The position numbers and the translations under genes are program-made. The notes beneath the pieces are model-generated. The model did not search any database, was not told the DNA's origin, and worked only from the letters and a program-made list of their open reading frames with translations. 64,000 nt of DNA from Ahrensia marina (GTDB lineage Bacteria > Pseudomonadota > Alphaproteobacteria > Rhizobiales > Rhizobiaceae): contig NZ_JXMU01000019.1 of the NCBI RefSeq assembly GCF_001293565.1, positions 21,203 to 85,202 of the forward strand, written 5' to 3'. Within the stretch, counting starts at the first letter, position 1, and each line of letters opens with the position of its first letter. Positions 28,002 through 37,314 of this stretch are shown piece by piece.

Positions 28002-28037
28002 GTTTTTCGAACTTTGCAGGCTGTGAAGCAAGTGTGG

Positions 28038-28232
28038 TCAAAGCGCTGCCAGTCCTTTTGTAATTACGAAGACAGTCAGGCAGATCAGAATAACAGCACA
28101 CATCATCTTAATGTGTGCTCGCATCTTTCTTTGTGAGGCTAATCTCGCTTTAGCGGCGTGTTCGGTTTGAGCATTTTGTAGTCGCCGCCTGATTTCTTGA
28201 AGCGCGGCGTTGTCGTCTTTATTCACATTCAT
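28038..28232 (-). CDS. Small single-span membrane protein, unknown
   Basis: A 64-residue frame starting at ATG 28232, with GGGG directly before the start. The N-terminal half is charged and helical (LQEIRRRLQNAQTEHAAKAR), the C-terminal 22 residues are hydrophobic (MMCAVILICLTVFVITKGLA), suggesting a tail-anchored inner-membrane protein. No family recognised. It could be a chance frame, but the amphipathic-plus-anchor layout and the ribosome site favour a real gene. Confidence 0.5.
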   Translation of the reverse strand: MNVNKDDNAALQEIRRRLQNAQTEHAAKARLASQRKMRAHIKMMCAVILICLTVFVITKGLAAL

Positions 28233-28427
28233 CCCCTTGTGTTGAGGGCATGTACGGAGCCAAAGGCAATAAAGTTTCGTGTAATATGCTTTGTGCTGAA
28301 CGATGGTAAATGAAGGATTAAAGTAAGGCTGTCTCCTTTGGCGCCTAATATGAGTCGATATCAATAAGAGATTTGGTGTCGCACTGTTTTTTAGGTAAGG
28401 TTGTCGAGAGTATCAGGGAGGCGAGCG

Positions 28428-28895
28428 ATGGCTTTAGAAATGTCAGGGAGTGAAGAAATTGCGGCGGACATTCAAACGGTTTGGGCCGCGCTTAACGATC
28501 CGGATATATTGAAAACCTGTATTCCGGGATGCAAGGAGTTGGAAAAAGAGGATGAAACCCATTTAAATGCTGTCGTCAGTTTAAAGATCGGACCAGTGAA
28601 AGCCAATTTCAAAGGCGCGGTTGAACTGCAAAACCTCAATCCACCGCACGGCTACACAATTGTCGGGGAAGGGCAGGGCGGCATAGCCGGGTTTGCCAAA
28701 GGCGGAGCCGATGTAAGTTTGGTTGAAACAGCACCTGATTTAACAACTTTAAATTATACAGCAAAAGCGGATGTCGGTGGAAAAATGGCGCAACTTGGCA
28801 GCCGGTTAATAGACTCGACAGCCAAAAAGCTTGCATCTGCGTTTTTCGCCAATATAAACGCTCATGTTTCAAGTGGCGGCGAAGACGCTGTCTAG
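28428..28895 (+). CDS. coxG: CoxG-like SRPBCC-family protein
   Basis: 155 residues. The pattern IAADIQTVWAALNDPDILKT followed by CIPGCKELE, and IGPVKANFKGAVEL, is that of CO-dehydrogenase subunit G (CoxG), a SRPBCC-fold protein found with molybdenum hydroxylases; CoxG of Oligotropha is implicated in anchoring the enzyme to the membrane. The ATG at 28428 has GGGAGG upstream. It stands alone here, about 8 kb from the coxS-coxL-coxM genes at 36.7-40.5 kb, which are its most likely partners. Confidence 0.85.
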   Translation: MALEMSGSEEIAADIQTVWAALNDPDILKTCIPGCKELEKEDETHLNAVVSLKIGPVKANFKGAVELQNLNPPHGYTIVGEGQGGIAGFAKGGADVSLVETAPDLTTLNYTAKADVGGKMAQLGSRLIDSTAKKLASAFFANINAHVSSGGEDAV

Positions 28896-29000
28896 ACAAG
28901 TATCCACTGCCTATATTGCATCAGCTAAAGCCTTCATTTCAAAATTGAGCTAACAGGGCCTTTTGCCGTGTATATTTGTGTTTAAATTCGGAGTACAAGT

Positions 29001-30497
29001 TTGACCGCACCCGATAAAAATCCTGGAAATCGTTATGTAAATGACCTGCGCCGTATCGAATATGGTCAGTCGCAATTTTTCAATTTACGCAGCATTGTCG
29101 TCCCGCTTGGTTTGTCGGTGATTTTTCTTGCCGTTGTCGGGCTATTGGTCGGTCGTTCTTACTCCAGTTTCGGTAATGAAACGCTCATCGTTGTAATCGC
29201 TGCCATCGTTGGTGGCTATATGGCGCTTAATATCGGTGCCAATGATGTTGCGAATAATATGGGACCGGCCGTTGGCGGTAAGGTTCTAACTGTTCTGGGC
29301 GCGGTTTTCATTGCTGCTATTTGTGAGACAGCCGGCGCTTTGCTGGCAGGCGGTGATGTTGTTTCGACAGTGTCAAAGGGCATCATCTCGCCTGAAAGCG
29401 ATCAAATCTCTGTTCAGGACTTTCGCTCACTCATGCTTGCAGCACTATTTGCGGCAGGGCTGTGGATTAACTTGGCAACTTGGTTGAGCGCACCGGTATC
29501 AACCACACATTCCATCGTCGGGGGCGTGCTTGGCGCGGGGGTTGCTGCGTCCGGTTTTGGCCTTGTCGATTGGAATACGATGGGGCTTATCGCTGCAAGC
29601 TGGGTAATTTCGCCTGTATTTGGCGCAGCGGTGGCGGCCGCGTTGCTTTACCTGATTAAGATTAAAATTCTAAACGTTGAAGACAGAATTCCGGCAGCCA
29701 AAAAATGGGTGCCGATTTTGATCGCTGTCATGGCCTCTGCCTTTACGGCCTATATGGCAACAAAAGGGCTTAAGAAGATATGGAGCCCCTCTTCGGTAGA
29801 AATAGTCATTGCTTCGCTGCTAGCTTTTGGTGTCGCGTATTTTCTGGCACGACCCCATATCGAGCGGAAGATTGTAGGTCGGCAAAATACCAAAAAGGAC
29901 ATGTATGGTCTTTTTGATGTTCCCTTAATCATCGGTGTTGCTCTCCTTTCATTTGCCCATGGCGCTAATGATGTTGCCAACGCTGTCGGGCCGCTGGCTG
30001 CAATTGTATCCACACTTTCAAGCGGAAATGAAATCGCAAGTCAGGTTGCAATTCCGATCTGGGTTATGGTTGTAGGTGCTTTTGGTATCGCGATAGGTCT
30101 CGTGCTGTTTGGCCCGAAACTGATCTCAGTCGTTGGTGAGAAAATTACACGTCTTAATTCACCGCGTGCATATTGCGTAGCGCTTTCATCTGCTGTGACA
30201 GTGTTGATTGCGAGTAACTTAGGACTTCCCGTAAGCTCAACTCACATTGCTATTGGCGCTGTCTTTGGTGTTGGCTTTCTAAGAGAATATGTTGAGAACC
30301 CTAACAAGCGCAAATTGCGTCCCGGTCACAAGCTCAACGCGACCGCAGATGATGCGTTTGATGCTGTTGCCGCGCACAGAAAACGTCGTCTGGTGCGCCG
30401 CAATTTTGCACTTTCCATCGCGGCTGCCTGGGTGATCACAGTTCCGGCTTCAGCGTTCCTTTCTGCCTTTATTTATTGGCTTCTACAGCTTGTTTAA
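29001..30497 (+). CDS. pit: PiT-family inorganic phosphate transporter
   Basis: 498 residues with roughly 11-12 membrane helices. The duplicated family signature is clear: LNIGANDVANNMGPAVGGKV near residue 75 and FAHGANDVANAVGPLAAI near residue 315, plus two copies of the PVSTTHSIVGGV / PVSSTHIAIGAV motif. PiT transporters bring in metal-phosphate by proton symport with low affinity. The start is TTG 29001 with GGAG 8 bases upstream. No Pho-box repeat is seen in the 105 bp before it. The 3' end overlaps the Nudix gene by 29 bp, tail to tail. Confidence 0.93.
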   Translation: MTAPDKNPGNRYVNDLRRIEYGQSQFFNLRSIVVPLGLSVIFLAVVGLLVGRSYSSFGNETLIVVIAAIVGGYMALNIGANDVANNMGPAVGGKVLTVLGAVFIAAICETAGALLAGGDVVSTVSKGIISPESDQISVQDFRSLMLAALFAAGLWINLATWLSAPVSTTHSIVGGVLGAGVAASGFGLVDWNTMGLIAASWVISPVFGAAVAAALLYLIKIKILNVEDRIPAAKKWVPILIAVMASAFTAYMATKGLKKIWSPSSVEIVIASLLAFGVAYFLARPHIERKIVGRQNTKKDMYGLFDVPLIIGVALLSFAHGANDVANAVGPLAAIVSTLSSGNEIASQVAIPIWVMVVGAFGIAIGLVLFGPKLISVVGEKITRLNSPRAYCVALSSAVTVLIASNLGLPVSSTHIAIGAVFGVGFLREYVENPNKRKLRPGHKLNATADDAFDAVAAHRKRRLVRRNFALSIAAAWVITVPASAFLSAFIYWLLQLV

Positions 30498-30924
30498 TTC
30501 TGGGAGAAAGCCGTTTGAATTGCTTTATGACTTCAAGATAGTCATCATGATAGGCAACACGCGGCGCATCATCAAGCAGAGCCCAATGCCGTTCCCGGCT
30601 GTCCATTTCCGGGAACTCATCAACCTGCTTGCGCACAAACATTGGGTAATAAGTTACCGGAACACGGTCGGTTGTCCCATCGACGGTTGATTTTTCAATC
30701 ATGACAGTCATTGGAAAATCGGTCAGTATCTTTCCCTTGATGCCTGCCTCTTCAAATGCTTCGCGGATTGAGGCTTCGCTATCCGACTCGCCCTTTTTTG
30801 AGCGGCCTTTAGGCAATATCCAACGGCCCCGGGTTTGAGACGTCACAAAAAGCACGGCGATTAAATCGCCGCGCATGGAAAAGGGAATAATCCCGACCCG
30901 ATGGTCCTTTTTCTTATCACTCAT
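30469..30924 (-). CDS. Nudix hydrolase, diphosphoinositol-polyphosphate hydrolase-like
   Basis: 151 residues. The Nudix box G-x5-E-x7-REAFEEAG is complete, and the flanking WILPKGRSKKGES is the form seen in DIPP/diadenosine-polyphosphate hydrolases. These remove a nucleotide or phosphate from dinucleoside or inositol polyphosphates. ATG 30924 is preferred to a frame open to 30975. Its 3' end lies inside the 3' end of the phosphate transporter gene on the other strand. Confidence 0.85.
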   Translation of the reverse strand: MSDKKKDHRVGIIPFSMRGDLIAVLFVTSQTRGRWILPKGRSKKGESDSEASIREAFEEAGIKGKILTDFPMTVMIEKSTVDGTTDRVPVTYYPMFVRKQVDEFPEMDSRERHWALLDDAPRVAYHDDYLEVIKQFKRLSPRIKQAVEANK

Positions 30925-30985
30925 GATATTACTTCTAAGTACTTCTCTGTGAAATACAAAGGTGCTTATTGCCACAATCCACTAA

Positions 30986-32785
30986 TTAGTGGCTGTCACG
31001 GGGAAGTCCGAGGTTTTGTGCAATCGCCTGATATTTGGGCGCATTCTTCAGCACCATGCCTTCATCAAACTGATCGACAATGCCGCGCTGAATCTCCTGC
31101 CACGGTGTCTGAGACTCAGGATACGGGTAGCCGCCTTTTGCAATAAGCGCCTCTTTTCGTGCGTTTAATTCCGCATCATCAATCAAAATATTGACTTCGG
31201 CCTTATTGAGATCAACCCGTAGACGATCACCCGTTTGTAAAAGTGCAATCGCGCCCATTGCAGCAGCTTCAGGCGCGCCATTGAGGATCGACGGTGAACC
31301 GGATGTACCTGATTGACGCCCGTCACCGATGCAGGGCAGTGACGTAATCCCTTTTTTAATAAGATGGGCTGGCGGCTGCATATTAACAACTTCTGCACCA
31401 CCGGGATAACCGATCGGCCCTGCGCCCCGCATGACGAGGATTGTATTTTCGTCAATGCCCTCTTTAGGATCATCAATACGGTGATGATAATCTTCAGGCC
31501 CGTCAAAAACGACAATTTTGCCTTCAAACGCATCAGGGCTATCCGGATTGGATAGATATCGTTGACGGAACTCTTCTGAAATAACGCTGGTTTTCATGAT
31601 GGCAGAATTAAACAAGTTACCTGTCAGATTTATGAAACCTGCATTTTCCAACATTGGCTTTGCAACGGTTTTAATAACATCTTCATTTGCGTTTTTAACG
31701 TTCGCGCAATTGTCACCCATCGTTTTGCCGTTGGCTGTTAAAGCTGTCGGGTGCGGCAGAAGATTTTCTTTCATGAGCTCCATGACAACTGCGGGAACGC
31801 CGCCGGCGCGCGAGTAGTCTTCACCTAGATATTTGCCCGCAGGCATCAAATTAACCAGAAGAGGAATTTTATGGCCAAGCTTCTGCCAGTCGTCATTGGT
31901 GAGAGGCACACCAAGATGCCTTGCAATCGCGTTCAAATGAATAGGTGCGTTGGTCGAGCCGCCAATGGCCGAATTGATAACGATTGCGTTTTCAAAGGCC
32001 TCGCGCGTCATAATATCGGATGGTTTGAGGTCTTCTCGCACCATTTCGACAATACGCTTGCCAGTCTCATAAGACATCTGCCCGCGTTCACGGTAAGGCG
32101 CCGGTATTGCGGCAGAACCCGGCAATTGCATGCCCAATGCCTCGGCAAGCGAGTTCATTGTCGTTGCTGTGCCCATCGTGTTGCAATAACCGACCGAAGG
32201 CGCAGAGGCAGCGGCCGCCTCCATAAATTCTTCATAGTCGATTTCGCCAGTCGAAAGCTTCTCGCGCATTTTCCAGATAACCGTACCTGAACCTGCACGC
32301 TCACCTTTCCACCAGCCGTTGAGCATCGGGCCGACAGAAAGAGCTATGGCGGGAATATTGACCGTCGCTGCGGCCATGAGCATTGCAGGCGTAGTCTTGT
32401 CGCAGCCGATAGTCAGCACAACACCATCAATCGGGTAGCCGTAAAGTACTTCAACGCACGACAGATAGGACAGGTTGCGGTCCAGCGCTGCTGTAGGGCG
32501 TTTGCCAGTTTCCTGAATAGGATGGACAGGAAACTCAATGGGAATACCGCCCATAGCGACGATGCCATCGCGCACACGTTTTGCAAGCTCGATGTGGTGA
32601 CGGTTACATGGAGACAAGTCTGAACCGGTTTGTGCAATGCCAATAATCGGCTTGCCGGATTGCAACTCTTCGCGCGTTAGACCAAAATTCAAGTATCGTT
32701 CCAGATACAATGCGGTCATGCCGGGATTGTCGGGGTTGTTAAACCAGTCCTGGCTGCGTAGACGTTTTGGCGCTTTGCTCATCAT
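30986..32785 (-). CDS. IlvD/Edd-family dehydratase, probably acting on sugar acids
   Basis: 599 residues. An iron-sulfur dehydratase: [11 protein letters not shown] and [15 protein letters not shown] carry cluster cysteines, [16 protein letters not shown] the third, and [16 protein letters not shown] the substrate-binding Ser region. The length and the N-terminal segment [20 protein letters not shown] fit the pentonate subgroup (xylonate and L-arabinonate dehydratases of Caulobacter and Rhizobium) rather than biosynthetic IlvD or Edd. No other pentose-pathway gene is nearby. It lies 92 bp downstream of pgi on the same strand. Confidence 0.82.
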   Translation of the reverse strand: MMSKAPKRLRSQDWFNNPDNPGMTALYLERYLNFGLTREELQSGKPIIGIAQTGSDLSPCNRHHIELAKRVRDGIVAMGGIPIEFPVHPIQETGKRPTAALDRNLSYLSCVEVLYGYPIDGVVLTIGCDKTTPAMLMAAATVNIPAIALSVGPMLNGWWKGERAGSGTVIWKMREKLSTGEIDYEEFMEAAAASAPSVGYCNTMGTATTMNSLAEALGMQLPGSAAIPAPYRERGQMSYETGKRIVEMVREDLKPSDIMTREAFENAIVINSAIGGSTNAPIHLNAIARHLGVPLTNDDWQKLGHKIPLLVNLMPAGKYLGEDYSRAGGVPAVVMELMKENLLPHPTALTANGKTMGDNCANVKNANEDVIKTVAKPMLENAGFINLTGNLFNSAIMKTSVISEEFRQRYLSNPDSPDAFEGKIVVFDGPEDYHHRIDDPKEGIDENTILVMRGAGPIGYPGGAEVVNMQPPAHLIKKGITSLPCIGDGRQSGTSGSPSILNGAPEAAAMGAIALLQTGDRLRVDLNKAEVNILIDDAELNARKEALIAKGGYPYPESQTPWQEIQRGIVDQFDEGMVLKNAPKYQAIAQNLGLPRDSH

Positions 32786-32877
32786 ACCCTCTGAATTTGT
32801 GTATGGTTAAATGCCTAAGCCATCGATAATTGTGCTTCAAGCCGTTACTTTTCTTTGGCTGTAGGTCAGGTGCAATC

Positions 32878-34515
32878 TCAACCAGAGTAGCTACGTATAT
32901 AATTGACGAGCGCCGCTGTAGAACTGTCAAGCTTGCCGGTGCCTTCACCTGTTTGCACAACCGGCAAAAGCGCTGTGGCAAGTTCTTTGCCAAGCTCTAC
33001 ACCCCATTGATCAAACGCGTTGATGCCATAAAGCTGGGCTTCAACGAAAACGCGGTGTTCATAAAGCGCAATCAGGCGGCCAAGCGCGAACGGGGTTAGC
33101 TTTTCATAAACAAGAGTTATGGAAGGCCGGTTGCCGGAAAAAACTTTGTGCGGCGCTAAACGGTCAGCTTCGGCTTTTCCCATCCCTTTATCTGTCAGTT
33201 GCTTATGAGCCTCTTCCAGACTGCGGCCTTTCATCAAAGCTTCAGACTGCGCGAAACAATTTGCAAGCAAGAGTTCATGATGCACATCCATGCCTTTCTC
33301 ATGCGCGGTGGCTGCAACAATAAACTCGACCGGTATGATATCTGTGCCCTGATGCAGGAGCTGAAAGAAGGCATGTTGGCCGTTTGTGCCAGGTTCACCC
33401 CAGACGATTGGTCCTGACGGTCCGCTTGTGCTTTGTGAATCCAAAGTTGTGCTCTTGCCATTGGACTCCATGTCCAACTGCTGCAGATAAGCGGGCAAAC
33501 GCGAAAGGCGTTGATCGTAGGGAATGACCGCACGGGTGGAATAGTCACACACTGCGCGATGATAATATCCAATCAATCCAAGCATCATCGGCAAATTATC
33601 GCGTGTTGGTGCTTCTTTAAAATGCTTGTCCATCGCATGGGCGCCGTCAAGAAATTTGCCAAAACGCTTGGCGCCAATCGCCATCATTATTGGAAGGCCG
33701 ATTGCGCCCCAGAGCGAGTAACGCCCGCCAACCCAATCCCAAAATCCGAAAATACGGTCCGCTTCAATGCCAAATTCGGCAACCTTATCAAGCGCGGTGG
33801 AAACAGCGCAGAAATGGCTTGGGACAGCCTCTTCGCCCAGTGCATCGACAACAGCTTGACGCGCGGTTTGCGCATTGGTCATTGTTTCGATGGTTGTAAA
33901 TGTTTTTGAGGCGACAATGAAAAGCGTTGTTTCCAGTTGCACATTTTTCAGCGTGTCTGCGATGTGGGCACCGTCAATATTGGAAACAAAATGGCAGCGC
34001 GGACCGTCATGATAGGGAGCCAGTGCAAGTACTGCCATGGCAGGGCCGAGATCAGAGCCGCCAATACCGATATTGACAATGTCAGTGAAGTTTTTGCCAT
34101 TTGCCGTTTTGATCTCGCCGGAACGCACACCTTCACAGAAGCTACCCATCTGGTCGAGTACCGCATTGACGCCGTGCATGACGTCTTCACCGTCCTCGGT
34201 TACCGGAAGGTTCGTGCGGTTGCGCAGCGCGGTGTGGAGAACCGCGCGGTCTTCGGTGGTGTTAATATGCTCGCCGCTGAACATCGCATCACGCTTGGCC
34301 GCCACATCTTTCTCAAGAGCGAGATCTTCAAGCAAATTCAGTGTTTGATCATTGACCGCACATTTTGACCAATCAAACAGCAAGTCGTCAAATCTTGCAG
34401 AATTTTTCTCAAACCGTTTCGGGTCATTTGAAAAGGCTGCGCGCATATCTTTCGGCGCGTCACTTTCAAAGTGAGATTTCAGGGTAGCGAGTGCATTGGA
34501 TTTGCTTGTCATCAT
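32878..34515 (-). CDS. pgi: Glucose-6-phosphate isomerase
   Basis: 545 residues, the bacterial/eukaryotic long type. Interconverts glucose-6-phosphate and fructose-6-phosphate. Both family signatures are visible: [18 protein letters not shown] and [32 protein letters not shown] is the phosphate-binding loop. The downstream neighbour is the pentonate-type dehydratase. Nothing unusual in the sequence. Confidence 0.96.
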   Translation of the reverse strand: MMTSKSNALATLKSHFESDAPKDMRAAFSNDPKRFEKNSARFDDLLFDWSKCAVNDQTLNLLEDLALEKDVAAKRDAMFSGEHINTTEDRAVLHTALRNRTNLPVTEDGEDVMHGVNAVLDQMGSFCEGVRSGEIKTANGKNFTDIVNIGIGGSDLGPAMAVLALAPYHDGPRCHFVSNIDGAHIADTLKNVQLETTLFIVASKTFTTIETMTNAQTARQAVVDALGEEAVPSHFCAVSTALDKVAEFGIEADRIFGFWDWVGGRYSLWGAIGLPIMMAIGAKRFGKFLDGAHAMDKHFKEAPTRDNLPMMLGLIGYYHRAVCDYSTRAVIPYDQRLSRLPAYLQQLDMESNGKSTTLDSQSTSGPSGPIVWGEPGTNGQHAFFQLLHQGTDIIPVEFIVAATAHEKGMDVHHELLLANCFAQSEALMKGRSLEEAHKQLTDKGMGKAEADRLAPHKVFSGNRPSITLVYEKLTPFALGRLIALYEHRVFVEAQLYGINAFDQWGVELGKELATALLPVVQTGEGTGKLDSSTAALVNYIRSYSG

Positions 34516-34654
34516 CGGCTCCGTGTGTTGCCGTTGGCTTTAGCAAATTAATATGACAGCGTGAAGTTAAATCGATTAAAATTTACTTCCAAAAGCAAAC
34601 CCGTAGCTTCGGCTTGCAGATTATAAAAACTTCTTGCTCTAACAGAGCTGGTCA

Positions 34655-34679
34655 CAGATGCGCTAAACAAGCGCATCTG
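34655..34679. repeat. Inverted repeat between fadD and pgi
   Basis: CAGATGCGC and GCGCATCTG form a perfect 9-bp stem with a 7-base loop, 37 bp past the fadD stop. It has the position of a terminator, but no T-run follows on the minus strand, so the role is open. The rest of the ~200-bp gap (34516-34715) is AT-rich with no gene seen. Confidence 0.45.
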
Positions 34680-34715
34680 CATTGATAAATAACCGGCAAG
34701 AAAGCCTTCCCGATA

Positions 34716-36392
34716 TTAGCGAAGTTCCCGGCGCAAAATTTTACCGACATTGGTCTTCGGCAGATCGTCACGGAACTCGACAATTTTGGGACGTTTGTAG
34801 TTGGTCAGCTTGTCTGCACAATGTTTTTTCACATCGTCTTCGGTGAGGTTTGGATCTTTTTTGACCACAAACAATTTTACGACTTCGCCAGAGTGGTCGT
34901 CAGCAACACCAACCGCTGCCGCTTCTAGAATGCCTTCATGCATCACTGCGACTTCTTCAACTTCATTTGGATACACATTAAAGCCGGAGACAAGGATCAT
35001 ATCCTTTTTGCGGTCAACGATATGTGTTTCACCCGCCTCGTCCATGTAGCCCATGTCACCGGAAAGAAAGAAGTTGTCTTTCGTCATAACCTTTGCGGTT
35101 TCATCAGGCCGGTTCCAGTAACCGGCCATAACCTGCGGTCCGCGAATACAGATTTCACCAACTTCGCCGATCGGCAAATCCTTGCCGTTCTCATCGCGAA
35201 TGGCGATATCTGTTGATGGCATTGGCAGGCCGATAGTGCCTTTAAATTCAGTAGCATCCATGCGCATGCCTGTAGCAACAGGCGACGTTTCTGAAAGGCC
35301 ATAGCCTTGCGTGATCAAGCAACCGGTCAATTCCTGCCAACGTTTCGCCACGGGAACCTGCACAGCCATGCCGCCGCCAAATGTCATGCGCAGCTTGGAG
35401 AAATCCAGCTTTCTGAAGTTCTCGTTGTTCATCAAGGCTGTAAACAGCGTATTGAGGCCGGGGAAGAAGTGGAATTCGACTTTTTCTAGCTCTTTCACAA
35501 AGGCAGGAATGTCCCGCGGGTTTGTGATGAGTATATTATGGCCGCCTTCTTTAATGCCGACAAACGCGTTCACGGTCAGCGCGAAGATATGATAGAGCGG
35601 CAGGGCGCAAACAAAGTTGATTGTATCCGGCTTTCCTTTGTCGCGGTAACCGACATCAAGCCACATTTTTGATTGCATAATATTTGACAGAATATTGCTA
35701 TGTGTAAGCGTCGCGCCTTTGGAGACACCTGTTGTGCCGCCCGTATATTGTAGGAAAGCAATATCGGAAAGTTCCTGCGGTACAGGTTTCGCAGTCTTGC
35801 CTTTTCCGTCAGATATCGCGTCCTTATAAGTAATATGTGCTGGTAAAGACCAAGATGGCACCATCTTTTTGACATGGCGGACGACCAGATTGACGATGTG
35901 ACCTTTAAAGCCAAGCTCGTCACCTATTGTGCCGACGATTACATGTCTGACATCAGTCTTGCCGATAACCTGCTGCAAGGTGTTGGCGAAATTCTCAAGG
36001 AGAATAATGGCTTTCGCACCGGAGTCTTTAAGCTGGTGTTCAAGTTCGCGCGGCGTGTAAAGCGGGTTCACGTTCACAACCGTCAGGCCGGCACGTAGAA
36101 TACCAATCATAACCACCGGATACTGAAGCACATTCGGCATCATGATCGCGATACGGTCGCCTTTAACAAAACCTTTTGATTGTAGATGGGCCGTAAACGC
36201 CTTTGCCTCAGCGTCAAGCTCGGCATAGGTCATCGTCTTCCCCATACATGTGAATGCGGGCTTGCTGCCGAACCTTTCCAAGTGCTTGTCGAAAAACTCC
36301 GTAAGGGAGTTTTCAGACAATTCGTTAATTTCACCTGCGACACCTTCCGGATATGAATCCAGCCAAATGCGATCTATTTTGTTTTTGGTCAT
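34716..36392 (-). CDS. fadD: Long-chain acyl-CoA synthetase (FadD-like)
   Basis: 558 residues. An AMP-forming ligase: YTGGTTGVSKGATLTHSN is the P-loop, YGLSETSPVA the adenine site, SGDMGYMDEAGETHIVDRKK the hinge region, and TNYKRPKIVEFRDDLPKTNVGKI, shortened here to its core, holds the catalytic Lys near the C-terminus. Overall closest to bacterial FadD, which activates fatty acids for beta-oxidation. ATG 36392 has GGGGAGG 4 bases upstream and is preferred to a frame open to 36431. A 16-bp palindrome lies about 120 bp upstream. Confidence 0.9.
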   Translation of the reverse strand: MTKNKIDRIWLDSYPEGVAGEINELSENSLTEFFDKHLERFGSKPAFTCMGKTMTYAELDAEAKAFTAHLQSKGFVKGDRIAIMMPNVLQYPVVMIGILRAGLTVVNVNPLYTPRELEHQLKDSGAKAIILLENFANTLQQVIGKTDVRHVIVGTIGDELGFKGHIVNLVVRHVKKMVPSWSLPAHITYKDAISDGKGKTAKPVPQELSDIAFLQYTGGTTGVSKGATLTHSNILSNIMQSKMWLDVGYRDKGKPDTINFVCALPLYHIFALTVNAFVGIKEGGHNILITNPRDIPAFVKELEKVEFHFFPGLNTLFTALMNNENFRKLDFSKLRMTFGGGMAVQVPVAKRWQELTGCLITQGYGLSETSPVATGMRMDATEFKGTIGLPMPSTDIAIRDENGKDLPIGEVGEICIRGPQVMAGYWNRPDETAKVMTKDNFFLSGDMGYMDEAGETHIVDRKKDMILVSGFNVYPNEVEEVAVMHEGILEAAAVGVADDHSGEVVKLFVVKKDPNLTEDDVKKHCADKLTNYKRPKIVEFRDDLPKTNVGKILRRELR

Positions 36393-36698
36393 TTTGCCTC
36401 CCCTTACGATGTTGTCCGCACGATCTCCCAACCGTCCGGCAGCCAGTGCGGCTGCATCTATTTGTCGTTGGAAACCATCCTAAAGAGCAAATTTTCAAAC
36501 GCAAGCGATTTTGACGTTAACGTCAATCTTTGCCTGTGAAGTATTGTCATTGTTGTTTTTAGGCGCGTCTGAATGAGCAGGGATGGCTTTATTTTTGCGA
36601 ATGTCTGGACAAGTCCTCATCATAGAGGCACACTTTTATCTCCCGGTGACGATCAGTCTGGGAGGGCCGATTGCCACCGTTCATTCGGGAGGATATCT
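36393..36698. other. Divergent control region fadD / coxS
   Basis: 306 bp with no gene supported. It holds the TTGACGTTAACGTCAA palindrome at 36511-36526, nearer to fadD (119 bp) than to coxS (172 bp), and a good coxS ribosome site (GGGAGGA) at 36688-36694. An open frame upstream of and in phase with coxS is not conserved-looking and is taken as non-coding. Confidence 0.55.
36511..36526. promoter_or_regulatory. Perfect 16-bp palindrome TTGACGTTAACGTCAA
   Basis: A complete palindrome in the fadD-coxS divergent region. A near-identical copy (TTGACGTTTACGTAAA) lies just upstream of the nitronate monooxygenase-like gene at 42316. The shape resembles the motif assigned to MerR-type LiuR regulators of fatty-acid and branched-chain amino-acid catabolism, as I recall it. 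Confidence 0.7.
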
Positions 36699-37190
36699 AT
36701 GGCTAAAGTTTCACTGACTGTGAACGGGAAAAACGTTGAGAAAGACGTTGAGGACCGGACATTACTGGTCCAGTTTTTACGCGAAGATGTTAATCTGACG
36801 GGCGCACATATTGGCTGCGACACATCACAATGTGGTGCCTGTGTCGTGCATGTTGATGGGAAAGCTGTAAAAAGTTGCACGATGCTGGCAGCACAAGCAT
36901 CAGGGTGTGAAGTTACAACTATAGAAGGATTGTCCGGCGGCGGTGACTTGCATCCCGTTCAGGCGGCCTTCCGCGAGCATCATGGCTTGCAGTGCGGGTT
37001 TTGCACGCCGGGCATGATCATGGCCGCAACCGATATCATTAAACGCCACGGTACAAAGCTTGACGAGGCAACGGTACGCGCCGAGCTTGAAGGCAATATC
37101 TGCCGGTGCACCGGCTATCATAACATTGTTAAAGCCATTCTGGACGCTGCTTCCAAAATGGACGGCGCCGCGAAAGTCGCCGCCGAATAG
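36699..37190 (+). CDS. coxS: Molybdenum hydroxylase small subunit (CoxS-like, 2x[2Fe-2S])
   Basis: 163 residues. The plant-type ferredoxin cluster is [16 protein letters not shown] plus the following Cys in KSCTML; the second cluster uses CGFCTPGM and CRCTGYHNI. This is the iron-sulfur subunit of xanthine-oxidase-family enzymes, passing electrons from the Mo centre to FAD. The ATG at 36699 with GGGAGGA upstream is preferred to a frame open to 36573. coxL follows after 124 bp and coxM after that, giving order S-L-M. Confidence 0.93.
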   Translation: MAKVSLTVNGKNVEKDVEDRTLLVQFLREDVNLTGAHIGCDTSQCGACVVHVDGKAVKSCTMLAAQASGCEVTTIEGLSGGGDLHPVQAAFREHHGLQCGFCTPGMIMAATDIIKRHGTKLDEATVRAELEGNICRCTGYHNIVKAILDAASKMDGAAKVAAE

Positions 37191-37232
37191 CTGAACAACC
37201 CGCGCGGGTATGGTCCTGCGCGTCGAGGTAAC

Positions 37233-37263
37233 GTCTCCGGCATTGTGAATGAAGCGCGGAGAC
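37233..37263. repeat. Inverted repeat in the coxS-coxL gap
   Basis: GTCTCCG (37233-37239) and CGGAGAC (37257-37263) are perfect inverted repeats 17 bp apart, in the unusually long 124-bp gap between two genes of one enzyme. It may form an mRNA hairpin that sets subunit ratio; no terminator T-run follows. Confidence 0.4.
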
Positions 37264-37314
37264 AGGCGCTGAACGTGATAGCACTGAAAGCGCGAACTTA
37301 GCGAGGAAAGTTCA

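Noticed and set aside
34655..34679. Strong intrinsic terminator after fadD
   Set aside because: The stem is perfect, but there is no T-run on the relevant strand, so it is listed only as an inverted repeat.
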